Shown: positions 48,501 to 57,936 of the stretch, piece by piece
Numbering within the stretch: position 1 is the stretch's first letter
How the letters are laid out: each line of letters starts with the position of its first letter
Origin: Fragum whitleyi
Lineage: Eukaryota > Mollusca > Bivalvia > Cardiida > Cardiidae
Assembly (NCBI GenBank): GCA_948146395.1
Contig: OX411559.1
Coordinates: 2,112,001-2,176,000 of the forward strand
DNA: 64,000 nt
Direction of reading: 5' to 3'
Position numbers and translations under genes: made by a program
The notes under the pieces: generated by a model
What the model was told of the DNA's origin: nothing
The model's input: only the letters and a program-made list of their open reading frames with translations
Database searches by the model: none

Positions 48501-51500
48501 TAAGTAATCAAGGGTTTTCCAGAACGCAAAATATACATGTTTTAGACTCTCAAAAACTATTTAAAATGAACAAATTCCCTTTATAGTGTATCAGAGGTAA
48601 AATAAATTTATTTTTGGCTGCCATACAGAAAAGCACTTAGAATGGCAGTCGGGACCCAAATTACCACTTGTTAACATCGTGATTCTCACTCAGTGAGGTC
48701 CTATGAACATTTCCTTACCACTCTCGGAGAGCCCTTAGGGGGGTGCACGGTGACCCCACCTGGCCCACGGACTATAAGAACTTGTGTATATGAATATAAA
48801 TGGAAAATATTTTATCTTATAACTATACAAGTATCCGTATGATAACAACCCGTATGATATTTTTTATGATATCACATAGTTATTTTTAGAACAATAATAT
48901 CATACAGTTATTTTTAGAAACTAGCATTTAAGTTAGAAACATCGACTAAAACAAGACAAAAAGAGGTTATAAGATAAATATAATACGTACTAAGTGTATT
49001 GTATGAAAAAATATCTAACTCGGTTGTGAGAATTGGTAATTGTCTCGGCAGAGCCTCGACAATGATCAATTCTCCCAACCTCGTTAGATATTTTTTTCCA
49101 TACAAAACACTAAGTACGTATTATATATTTATCATGTTATAATGCCTGCATTGACATGATATCGTTGCAGTTAACAACATCGTGAAATTGACATTCATCT
49201 CGATCAGAGCAATTCCAAATATATATAATACGTACTTAGTGTTTTGTATGGAAAAAAATATCTAACGAGGTTGGGAGAATTGATCATTGTCGAGGCTCTG
49301 CCGAGACAATTACCAATTCTCACAACCGAGTTAGATATTTTTTCATACAATACACTTAGTACGTATTATATTTATCTTATAACCTCTTTTTGTCTTGTTT
49401 TAGTCGATGTTTCTAACTTAAATGCTAGTTTCTAAAAATAACTGTATGATATTATTGTTCTAAAAATAACTATGTGATATCATAAAAAATATCATACGGG
49501 TTGTTATCATACAGATATTGGTATAGTTATAAGATAAAAATCGAAAATTCTAAACTCAATCAAACCATACAAAAACGCTCCAAACTCACTGAAAAATTGT
49601 ACCAACAACTTTACTTAAAAAAAAGCTAGAAAAAATCGTGATTTCACTGCCATAACTCAAATTGTAAGCGTCTGATAAATTCTTTAATAAAGGAAGCTAT
49701 TTAAAGCACTTATATGTATATTTAATTAAAGAGAGGTAATTAATATCGCTAATTTTGTTCATCTTGATATTTGATGACCTCCCATTTAATTCACTCAAAA
49801 CCCGCTCCACAAATTCATTCAGTTTCATTCCAAAATCATTCACCTTGTCGATTTCACCATGATGTTAACTGTAACATAATCTGTAATTATGCAGCGCGTA
49901 TCTGTTTCGGCTTCTCAATCAGCCCGGCGTTTATGATGACAAAATCGTGAAATTTTACCCTGCTTGCACGAAAAAGACCGCTTTGAATCCCACTGATCAG
50001 GGGCCTGTTTCATCAATAAATGTCCTAGGATGTGTCTTAAAAGTGTCGTAGCACACATCCTAGGATGTTCGTAGGTCAGTTTCATCAAAACATCCTAGAA
50101 AGTTCCTAGGACGTAAATTTGTGTTTCATCAAACTTTGTCCTAATTTAACCATGCTCGATTTAAAAGCCCTAAAACGCACGTGATAAAATCACGTGCAAG
50201 CTAATTATAGCCGTATATATTGATTTTTCCTTCATATGTGAAATATAGGTAAGGAGAAACCTATTAAAGATAATCAAGCGGGAGAGATGCTTTAGGTTTA
50301 CCTTGAAAAGGTCGACAAAAAGTATAGGTCTCATCATCGCTTGCAAGCGTCAAAGAGGCGAAGTTGCATTCAACTCTATCAGAGTTAAGACTTTTTTTCA
50401 GAAGAGAGGTTGATCTGAGCAAAAAAAAAAAAATCCATGTTTTTCATAATTAGGTTTAGAAAAAAGAGTTCATTTACCGTCTTCAGCAGAAATCAGGTTT
50501 TTGGTCGGTTAAATGTGCCTCAATATTGTTATTAGAGAATTTCTTTTGTTATAAGTATAACTCATTATATTTAATTCCGGTACTAATGTAGTTTGAATTT
50601 AATGATTTCTTTCGTCATAAATCAACACGTTAACGCTCTTAATTTCTTTCGACGCCTTTTTTTCCGACAGTGTTACATGTTACTGCTTGTAATTTTCATC
50701 GATAAAACTTTACTTTCATAAAACATAAATCATTCTTTATTTCTTCTACTTTATTTTTCTTGAAGTTTCTGATAATTTACATTCATGAAGTGTACGTTTC
50801 AAATCACGTTATCCGTTCTACCCATCAAAATCATCAACGACCGCCCTCTTTAAAGCAAGCGAGAAAGATATACCAAGTGTCTACATGTACGTAGTTTTTG
50901 GTAACGCCGTAAAATTTCGTTGCCTTTCAATTGGCCGAGAAAAACAAATTGGCTGTTATTTCACACAGTCATTTATGAATAGAAGATGTTCAGCAAAACC
51001 GAAATATTGCAACTTTATTTCAGTCAAAATAACATCGGACTGATTAATGACTTTCAGTCATTTGCAAACCATTTCTCAAAACGTTGAAAAATGATATCGC
51101 AATAGAGTCCACATTGTTCATCCATTTGATTCAACCTACAACGAAATAATTGTATCATGATCACCAAGATGATTCCTTTAGAAAATGGATCAGGTCCGTC
51201 AAGTATAGCGAAACTATGGGCTTACAGAAATTTGATAAAAAAACAAAATTATCATGATAGATTCCACATTTGTCATCCGATTTGCTTTAAATAATTTACA
51301 GAATGATTCACTTTTCAGAATGACCGTTCCTTTTGAAAAAAAAAATAAAAACAAAAAAACTCATTTCCGTGAAGTATCGCGGGCTTATAGAAGCTAAAAT
51401 ATTTTTTCGCGATATATCAAACAGGTGCACCCGATTTGCTTCAAGCTCTCATATAATGATTTCACTAACTTTCGTTCTCTTTTGAAAATTATTAAGGTCC

Positions 51501-54500
51501 TTAAAGGGCAACAGAAAAAGGGCCGTATGAAAATATGATAACATTTTCTCATCCCTTTACCTTCGACTGCCTTTAGCGGGATGTTTTTTTTTTCTTTTCC
51601 TGAAGTACTTTTAAATAACATGTGATTGAATCTAACACTGACTTGTCATGCCATAGGTAGCCAGTAGAGCGTCCTAGGCTTTCATGGGCCTAAAGTTAGA
51701 AAGAAGAAGAATGACACATTTTATTCTTTTTTTACGCTTTTAGCTTGACTGATTTCGAAGAAAAAAATCGAGGTAATGATACGGCCACCGGATCGTTTAC
51801 GTCGTCGTCGCTGGCGAGCGTCAACTTTGTTATTATGCTTTTTTCTGTATTTCTGAAGGCTATCAGAATGAATCTATCGACGTAATCAATGTACACAGAA
51901 TGTTGGGCTATCGCTTGCAAAACATGTTCTTACTTCACTCGACCAAAACAATCGTTTCGCGCTTAGAGGGTCTCAGTGTATAGTTGGAGAATCTCATGTC
52001 TGTTGCAAAGTCGATCCCAGGATGCTTTTACTTAGGACTTGTTTCATCGCCCTCAACGTGTACTGTTTTGTAATACTCAAAGAGGGCATTGTCGATCTGC
52101 GTTCTGTGCTGTCCCTACACATTTGCTCGGTGCTCCAATTGCATACTTGCGCGAATCATTGCAATGTCGATATCACTACGTATTTAGGCTGCTCTAGCAA
52201 CTTTTGAATCGCGAAAAGAACACCATTAGGATTCCCATCCCCGCCTGGCCATAATATTCTAGTTCCCTTCAGTCTCACTTAATCATCTTTGTCCTTTTCT
52301 TCATCTACAGTTTGGAAAACAACACCCATATCTTGTTTAGATAAAATATTTAAGACAAAAGTATCGCGTAGGACACCGAAATCGGTGTCCTTCGATTGGG
52401 ACAAAATTTAGGAACTTCCTAAATCTATCGAGTTTGATGAAACCCGATTTATGTCTTTAAAATGTCCTAGGACGTTTTTAAGACAAAAATACGTCCTAAA
52501 CAGCTTGATGAAACAGGCCCCTGAAGTATTATGAAATGAGCAAAATTCAACTAGAGAAAGAGTAATTTCATATCAGCTTATATCCTCTGACTGGCCAATC
52601 AGTGTAAGTTTTTGAGAATATTGGAGGTAATTTGAATAGGATTAAATAGTAAAACATGAGTGGTGTGCTATATTCATTTTTAACTGAAAACTTACTGACA
52701 GCCTGGGAACCAGGCTATGCACAAAAGTGCGCATGAAAGGCGGGTTATAATTTGCAAACAGTTTACATCCTTTTATTATCCTGAGCGCAAGGCTGTTCTC
52801 GATATATGAACCTATTTGAAATGTCTCACACAAGTTCATTATTTCCCATTTATGTTGGGGAGGGGGTGGTACAGTTAATTACATCGTGAAATTGACATTT
52901 AACTCAATCAAAACCATTTTAAATCGCTCACTCCGCGCTACATTCCTTCATTCCAGACACTCACTCAAACCATTAAAAAACGCTCCAAACTCACTGAAAA
53001 ACATATAACAGCAACTTCGTTCAAAATATAAATAGCTGGGGAAACAAGAGGACCAAGATGGTCCTATATCGCTCACCTTCGTATCTTTGTCTCATTTAAT
53101 AAGCAAATTTCAAGCAAAGGTCATAATTTTCTTTTTCTGTGATATGGCAATGATCCTTCCCATTTTCATTAGGGTTTATCATTGTGACCTGACAAACATT
53201 CTGACCAAGTTCCATGAAGATTGGACCATATTTGTAGCCTCTAGAGTGGAAACAAAAAAATTGTAAATAAGGCCCCTTTTCCAGTGACATAGCACAGATC
53301 CTTCCCATTTTCAATAGGCTTCATCCTTTTGACCTGACAAACACTCTGACCAAGTTTCATGAAGATTGGACAGTATTTGTGGCCTCAAGAGAGTAAACAA
53401 GAAAATTGTCATTAAGGCCCCTTTTCCCGTAATATGGCATGGATCCTTCCCATTTTCACAAGGGATCGTTCTTGTGACCTGACAAACATTCTGTCCAAGT
53501 TTCATGAAGATTGAGCCATATTTGTGGCCTCAAGAGAGTAAACAAGAAAATTGTCATTAAGGCCCCTTTTCCCGTAATATGGCATGGATCCTTCCCATTT
53601 TCACAAGGGATCGTCCTTGTGACCTGACAAACATTCTGTCCAAGTTTCATGAAGATTGAGCCATATTTGTGGCCTCTAGAGTGGAAACAAGAAAATTGTC
53701 ATTAAGGCTCCTTTTCCTGTGATATGGAACGGATCTTTTCCATTTTCAATAGGGTTCATCCTTGTGACCTGACAATCATTCTGACAAAATTTCATGAAGA
53801 TTGAGCGATATTTGTGGCCTCTAGAATGAAAACAAGAAAAATGTCATTAAGGCCCCTTTTCCCGTGATATGGAATGGATCCTTCCCATTTTCGATAGGGA
53901 TCATCCTTGTGACCTGACAAACATTCTGACCAAGTTTCATGAAGATTCGACAATATTTGTGGCCTCTACAGTGTAAACAAGAAAATTGTCTTTAAGGCCC
54001 CTTTTCCTGTGATATGGGATGGATCCTTTCCATTTTCAATAGGATTCAACCTTGTGACCTGACCAACATTCTGACCAAGTTTCATGAAGATTGGATCATA
54101 TTTGTGGCCTCTAGAGTGTAAACACTTAAATTGTTGACGGAGGACGACGCACGACGGACGACGGACGACGTACATTCAACGATCACAAAAGCTCACCTTG
54201 AGCACGATGTGCTCAGGTGAGCTAAAAACGGGATTTCACTTTTTTAATTGAAATTGTAAGCGTCTAATAGGTACTTGAGGAAATAGGGAGCTATCTTTAG
54301 AACTTGTTTGCATATTTTATTAAAGGGAGGTATCAATATTGCTAATTTTGTTCATCCTGAGAGATTACCTCTCACTAAATTCACTCAAAAGTCGCTCCAC
54401 ACATTCATTCAATTTCATTCCTGAATCATTCCATAATCATTCACCTAGTCAATTTCACGATGTTGTTAACTGTATATAGGAGTCATTTTGTCGGTCGGTC

Positions 54501-56269
54501 CGTCCGTCTGTAGCTTTTTCGTGTCCGATCAATTTCTCAGCAACTAATGGGCGGACTTCAGTTATGACCCTTTAATGGAAAATGGCTTTTCATTAATGAC
54601 AAGCACTTGTAGGGGGTATTAGTCCGCTGTGCGACAGTCTAATTTAGTTAGCTTTTTGTCAGTATATTGATACTGACAAAGTTCAGGAAAGTCTGCACAT
54701 TTTCTGTTGATGATTCTTTATATGAACCAAGCTGATAAGATCCGACACTGATTTAAATGAGTACCCACAGCACATGATTTCGTTAAAAAAATATTTTATA
54801 CTTGCTTTATCCCCTGTACGCCTTTGTCCGCCTTACGGATCACATTATTTCATAGAGAAAGACTTGCTGTTGACCACGACGTCACCAAAGACAACAGAAA
54901 TGACGTCAAGCTTGATTGGACAACAAACCTCCTTTCCTGATGTCGAAGTAGCGTCCGTGCCCGTAGGTGGTGGTGGTTGGCACATCTATAAGGGACGTTA
55001 TTATCGATTTTTCGATGTAAATCTTCGACGCTCCGAGGCCTTGGTAAGCAAACACTGAACATATTTTATAGTGATGGATAATACATGCATCCAAAGAAAG
55101 TTCTATCCACAATTTTGCTGAAAGTCATTTTATAGAATGGCCTCGATGACAAACATCGTAGGACTATTCAACTTTAGCAATGCAATCGTTGATAATAAAA
55201 TTTAGAAATTCTTAAAAAATAAATAACCAATTAATGAAATTGATAATGATTAAACTCCCCTCCTCGTAAAAAGCAAACGAAAACACTTCCCAAGACGTCA
55301 TTTATTTTCAGGTTTTATTGAAGACAAATACTTATGCTTTCTCCTTAGTCTTTTTACTCTTCGGGATTTTGAAAAAAAAAGGGTTAAATATAAATATTAA
55401 ACGGGATACCATGTTTCATATCCGAATGAATTACCTGTTGACGGGACAATAGATTTGAAGTACATCGAAGCATTTTGAAATTTTGTGAAATATTCCGCAT
55501 ATATGATATCTATCCAATAGCCAGGTACACTTAAAAACGTCGTAAATTGACAAGGTTAATGATTATGGAATTATTTAGGAATAAATTTGAATGAATGTGT
55601 GGGGCAACTTTTGAGTGAATTGAATGGAATGTAATCCTGTATTGCGAATTCTGTGCAGGGTGAACAAAATTAGCAATATATAATTATCTCCCTTTAATAA
55701 ATTCTGCATACAAATTCTATAGATAGATCCCTGGTTCTTTAAGAACCTATCAGGTGCTTGCAATTTCAATTCAATTAGTGGAATCCAGATTTTCGTCCGG
55801 CTATCTTTATTTTAAACGAAGTTGTTGTTGTATGTTTTTCGGTGATTTTGGAGCGTTTTTGAATGGTTTGAGTGAGTTTGTGGAATGAATGAATGGAGCG
55901 CTGACTGAACGATTTAGAATGGTTTTGATTGAGTTACATGTCAATTGTAGTTGAACATTGATTGACACACCTGGTAATGCCATGTTTTCACTGTCGATTC
56001 GATGAACTCGATCGAGCCCGACAAAGCGATCTCGTAATGATCGAGCTTGTTCGCCATGAGTGATCGGTAGAGGTCGAAGCTTGGATCGTGTTTTCTAACC
56101 GAATATTGACTGATTATATGACTATCATATTATCTATAACACATCTTAACACATCTTAAACTTCAGGCCTACTGCAAAGGGGAGAGCGGATTGAGCGCAT
56201 TTCTTGTTGTTATTGGTGATTCGGAGACAAATGAGTTTGTGAAGATAATTGCCTTCAAAGACAAAACAG
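39250..56269 (+). CDS. Secreted PAN/apple-like plus C-type lectin protein, 3' incomplete (exons seen: three)
   Basis: Exons 39250-39520, 54856-55043 and 56167-56269 join in phase (1, then 0, then 1) through GT..AG introns. Residues 1-16 are a signal peptide. Residues 30-72 hold seven cysteines, including a CC pair, in an apple/PAN-like module with an N-C-T sequon at 56. Residues 92-130 form a Thr/Ser-rich linker, and from residue 131 a C-type lectin domain begins (GGGGWHIYKGRYYRFF, then AYCKGESGLSAFLVVIGDSE). Lectin-type proteins of this build bind glycans outside the cell. The Ca-binding EPN/QPD and WND regions would lie in later exons, which were not found before 64000. The 15.3 kb first intron is full of transposons, so the exons could belong to two genes; phase match and domain sense favour one. 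Confidence 0.55.
40379..40651 (+). mobile_element. Complete tRNA-derived SINE with 14 bp target duplication
   Basis: It is flanked by perfect TTTAGTGAGTCGGT at 40365-40378 and 40652-40665. The head folds as a tRNA: acceptor GCCGCCG/CGGCGGC, box A TAGCGCAGTTGGTAGC, a loop reading CTGTCAA (anticodon position GTC, Asp-like), and box B GGTTCGATCCC. The body carries ATAATCGTAGACCTATGTGA and GGTGCTCCAGCCGCCGCG; the tail is GCGGCGTTAAACTCCATTCA. It lies in the first intron of the lectin gene. Read antisense, the head gives GIEPLTSRLTVRRATNCAMT, a common false protein. Confidence 0.95.
40666..41768. other. Gene-free intronic stretch, nothing recognised
   Basis: AT-rich intron sequence. A GGGAGGTAATTTTTTTTGCT piece near 41563 resembles the core of the CAGTT MITE, but no ends are visible. 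Confidence 0.45.
41769..43060 (+). mobile_element. Non-autonomous element with ATCCCCCGCC ends and tandem core (family 2)
   Basis: Ends are ATCCCCCGCC at 41769 and GGCGGGGGAT at 43051-43060, a 10 bp inverted repeat; the left one is followed by a small hairpin, CGCCGTTTTCGGCG. Four units of about 130 bp share CCTAAAGTATAATAGCTATC, AACTTGAAACTTTATGGGTG and TTGCTTGCATAATTTTCGAG. A minus-strand relative is at 57937-58740. No coding capacity. The superfamily is uncertain; a Helitron-like or TIR element is possible. Confidence 0.7.
43285..43392. repeat. Hairpin near a TGACGTCA site
   Basis: GAAATACAGGATTTATTAAA at about 43302 pairs with AATAAATTCGGTATTCC at about 43372-43388, with AGTCGTCAT/ATGACTCG continuing the stem. 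TGACGTCA lies about 100 bp upstream at 43195-43202. The layout resembles hairpin families A-C, but no second copy was found in this window. Confidence 0.5.
43400..44377. other. Gene-free intronic stretch, nothing recognised
   Basis: Two short direct repeats, GCAATATTTAAGGGATGTAA and GCAATATTGAAGGGGTGTAA (about 43442 and 43471), are the only structure seen. A 90-codon minus frame (43651-43923) has no domain. Confidence 0.45.
44378..48776. mobile_element. 4.4 kb fold-back element with long inverted arms and a GATGGCAGCCA-paced repeat
   Basis: The left end TAGTCCATGGGCCAGGAGGG and the inverted right end TAGTCCGTGGGCCAGGTGGG continue matching, imperfectly, for well over 1 kb. The left arm carries GATGGCAGCCA-type motifs near 44526, 44688, 44885, 45043, 45236, 45394, 45571 and 45772; the right arm carries the complement TGGCTGCCATCT near 47168, 47571, 47755, 48107, 48265 and 48461. 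The two motif contexts alternate, giving a unit of about 350 bp. The central part (45800-47150) holds a decayed CAGTT MITE piece (46085-46280) and diverged repeats around CACAGAATGTTCCTCATCAT. No transposase frame was seen. It lies inside the lectin gene's first intron. Confidence 0.8.
48810..49128 (+). mobile_element. Hairpin element family D, left member of an inverted pair
   Basis: The unit starts TTTATCTTATAACTATAC, includes TATTTTTAGAACAATAATAT and GAAACATCGACTAAAACAAG, and ends in a hairpin (about 48988-49121) pairing ACTAAGTGTATTGTATGAAA with its partner around TCTCGGCAGAGCCTCGA. It is almost identical in reverse complement to 49219-49537. A 63-codon frame read from each copy gives the same peptide only because the copies are mirror images. 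Confidence 0.82.
49168..49871 (+). mobile_element. TA/CAGTT MITE interrupted by a family D hairpin element
   Basis: The left end CAGTTAACAACATCGTGAAA at 49168 runs to AGAGCAATTCC (49216), then family D sequence intervenes. MITE sequence resumes near 49545 (CTAAACTCAATCAAACCATA) and ends CATGATGTTAACTG at 49871 before TA. The MITE is thus older than the right-hand family D copy. Confidence 0.82.
49219..49537 (-). mobile_element. Hairpin element family D, right member of the inverted pair
   Basis: It is inserted in the MITE at 49168-49871, in the opposite orientation to 48810-49128. Only a handful of differences separate the two arms, mostly at the outer tips (CATACAGATATTGG here). The third copy at 56488-56808 is clearly more diverged. 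Confidence 0.82.
49999..52522. mobile_element. PIF/Harbinger-like DNA transposon, decayed
   Basis: The ends AGGGGCCTGTTTCATCAA and, inverted at 52505-52522, the same AGGGGCCTGTTTCATCAA form perfect 18 bp inverted repeats. Inside both ends lie several TCCTAGGA/GTCCTAGGACGT palindromes. GGGCCTGTTTCA ends are characteristic of PIF/Harbinger elements. The 2.5 kb length would suit an element that once coded a transposase and a Myb-like partner, but only short broken frames remain (for example the minus frames at 51394-51621 and 51732-51920) and none shows a clear motif. A 3 bp target duplication could not be confirmed. Confidence 0.72.
52523..52869. other. Gene-free intronic stretch, nothing recognised
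   Basis: No element ends or exon-like sequence. A minus frame at 52642-52839 has no recognisable domain. Confidence 0.4.
52872..54472 (+). mobile_element. TA/CAGTT MITE carrying a nested Helitron-like element
   Basis: The left end CAGTTAATTACATCGTGAAA follows TA (52870-52871); the right end ATTTCACGATGTTGTTAACTG precedes TA (54473-54474). MITE sequence is broken at GCTGGGGAAA (about 53044) and resumes at AAACGGGATTTCACTTTTTT (about 54225). The uninterrupted relatives at 20140 and 25740 read GCTGGGGAAAAAAATATC there, giving a natural empty site. Confidence 0.88.
53044..54224 (+). mobile_element. Non-autonomous Helitron-like element (HINE) with 145 bp tandem core
   Basis: The 5' end is CAAGAGGACC followed by AAGATGGTCCTATATCGCTC; the 3' end is the hairpin GAGCACGATGTGCTC, then AGGTGAGCTAAAA. 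A hairpin about 11 nt before CTAA fits the CTRR end of Helitrons. Seven units of 145 bp share TTCCCATTTTCAATAGGG, GTGACCTGACAAACATTCTG and AAGTTTCATGAAGATTGGAC; 53401 and 53546 start successive units. A GACGGAGGACGACG run precedes the 3' end. No Rep/helicase is present, so it depends on an autonomous partner elsewhere. Confidence 0.75.
54480..54640 (-). repeat. Fragment of a GGAC-rich non-autonomous repeat
   Basis: GTCGGTCGGTCCGTCCGTCT, then TTCGTGTCCGATCAATTTC and CAACTAATGGGCGGAC, is a common mollusc repeat end in reverse orientation. It lies 215 bp before exon 2 of the lectin gene. Confidence 0.45.
54856..55043 (+). CDS. Exon 2: Thr/Ser linker and start of C-type lectin domain
   Basis: The acceptor TTATTTCATAG ends at 54855; the donor GTAAGC starts at 55044. 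It codes KDLLLTTTSPKTTEMTSS (linker), then WHIYKGRYYRFFDVNLRRSE. Long-form lectin domains normally have cysteines before GWH and in the CYRF position; both are replaced here (Gly and Tyr), so the optional N-terminal disulfide is missing as a pair. A TGACGTCA octamer falls within the coding sequence at 54901. Confidence 0.72.
55525..55955 (-). mobile_element. TA/CAGTT MITE, minus orientation, in the second lectin intron
   Basis: It starts TACACTTAAAAACGTCGTAA, a diverged right end in reverse complement, and runs through AATGATTATGGAATTATTTA, GAATGTAATCCTGTATTGCG with its inverted partner, TGGAATGAATGAATGGAGCG and TTTTGATTGAGTTACATGTC. It lies between exons 2 and 3. Confidence 0.8.
56167..56269 (+). 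CDS. Exon 3: C-type lectin domain, first helices
   Basis: The acceptor TTAAACTTCAG ends at 56166; the donor GTAATT starts at 56270. It codes AYCKGESGLSAFLVVIGD then SETNEFVKIIAFKDKTG. The cysteine here is the core one that pairs with the last cysteine of the fold. Phase 0 start fits exon 2, phase 1 end awaits a further exon. The sequence matches the usual A-x-x-C...G-x-L-x-x-I-x-(D/N)-x-x-E-N-x-F pattern. Confidence 0.72.
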
Positions 56270-56487
56270 GTAATTTAATAGTTTTTAGACAAACAGGTTG
56301 ATCAAACCAGGATTCTAGACCAATCGCAGGAAACACATTGTTTTCAGACGGAAAGGCCTCTTGCGATTAGTCTCTGGAGTGACCTGGCATTTCCGTCTTG
56401 TATTCGTATGAAATAATAGTTCAATTAAATATGAAAAGTTGCTGTAATGTACAGCAAAGTGAAATGTGTCGCCTTCAAATATTTTTC

Positions 56488-56808
56488 TTATCTTATAACT
56501 ATGCAAATATCCGAGTGATAACATCCCATATGATATTTTTTATGATATCACGTAGTTATTTTTAGAACAATGATATCATGCGGTTATTTTTAGAAACTTG
56601 CATTTCGGTTAGAAACATCGATGGAAACAAGACAAATAGAGGTTATAAGATAAATATATTACGTACTAAGTGTATTGTATGAAAATAAATATCAAACTCG
56701 GGTGTGAGAAATGATAATTGTCTCGACAGAGTCTCGACAATGATCAATTCTCCCAACCTCGTTAGATATTTTTCCCATACAAAACACAAAGTACGTATTA
56801 TATATATC
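56488..56808 (+). mobile_element. Hairpin element family D, third copy
   Basis: Same order as 48810-49128 (TTATCTTATAACTATGCAAA, TTATTTTTAGAACAATGATA, GAAACATCGATGGAAACAAG, then the hairpin around TCTCGACAGAGTCTCGA), at visibly lower identity. It lies 220 bp downstream of lectin exon 3. Confidence 0.8.
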
Positions 56809-56963
56809 CATGTTACGTAATAGGTAGGTTGGACTTGAAATAGACTATCCTCGGTAACGCAGGGACTACCCGACCTGAAAAGTGGTTTAACGCCCGAGCT
56901 GTTAAAGCATTAGGAGGGTCTCTGCAAATGTGAACTCCCGAAAAAGCATGAATTGGCGCTATT

Positions 56964-57775
56964 ATTGCAAACAAGAGGGCCAGAATGGCCCCAGACCGCT
57001 CACCTGAATTTTATTGGTCCAGTGGAACCATTCCAAGTAACTTTCTGATAAAGTTTACATTTACATTTGCCTAACTATTGAAGAGGAGATATTATTCCAC
57101 TAATTCAAAGTGAAAATAGACCCTGCCCGCCGTTTCTTCACTGAGTCGACTCAAAATAAGCGCAACCCTGCCATGCCCATATTAATGGGCCAATAAAAAA
57201 TTTGCAAACTAATTTTGAAGAGGGTCATGAAAGGAACATTCTGGTAAAGTTTCATTGAATCAGCCCAGTACTTCGAAAGGAAATGCCGTTCAAAGATTTC
57301 AGGCTCCAAATAAGCCCCGCCCTGCCACGCCCATATTCACAGGCCAATTAAAATTTTGCGAACAATTTTTGAAGAAGGTCACCAAGGAATATTCTGGTAA
57401 AGTTTCATTGAAATCAGCCCAGTGGTTCCGGAGGAGATGTCGTTCAAAGATTTCGGGCTCAAAATAAGCCCCGCCCTGCCACGCCCATATTTACGGGCCA
57501 ATCAACAACTCGCGAACAATTTTTGAAAAGGGTCACCCAAGGAACATTCTGGTAAAGTTTCATTCAAATCGGCCCAGTGGTTCAGGAGGAGATGTCGTTC
57601 AAAGATTTCAAAGTGAAAAAATGCCCCACGCTGCCATGCCCTTATTTATGGGCCAATCAGAATAAAGCGAACAATTTTTAAAGAGGGTCATCCAAGGAAC
57701 ATTTTGGCAAAGTTTCATTGAAATCGGCCAGTGGTGCAGGAGAAGAAGTTTTTCCAAATTGTTGACGACGCACCA
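56964..57775 (+). mobile_element. Helitron-like element, 3' truncated
   Basis: The 5' end CAAGAGGGCCAGAATGGCCC then CAGACCGCTCACCTG is clear. The core has four to five units of about 120 bp with CCGCCCTGCCACGCCCATAT and GGAACATTCTGGTAAAGTTT, the reverse complement of 3850-5748. It stops at GTTGACGACGCACC without the usual 3' hairpin. Confidence 0.7.
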
Positions 57776-57936
57776 ATTATCCAGTTTGTACTATTTGTAA
57801 GCAGCATCTTATTTGCTTACAATGTCCGATGATACCAAATTATACGGAAAAAAAAATAAATAAAAAAGAGCCGTCAGAGACGGCTTATGCTCCCGAATAA
57901 GGTATTGTCACAAAAACAAGTGCCATTTTGGACATG

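Noticed and set aside
48914..49435. Two identical 63-codon frames on opposite strands (48914-49105 and 49244-49435)
   Set aside because: They are mirror images produced by the inverted family D elements; the frame crosses the hairpin and has no domain.
52022..52207. A 61-codon frame with several cysteines inside the Harbinger-like element
   Set aside because: No splice support or domain; it lies within decayed transposon sequence and the adjacent frames are broken.
53096..54175. Several similar short minus-strand frames beginning MKLGQNVCQVT or alike
   Set aside because: They come from the 145 bp tandem units of the Helitron-like element, whose length leaves open frames by chance.
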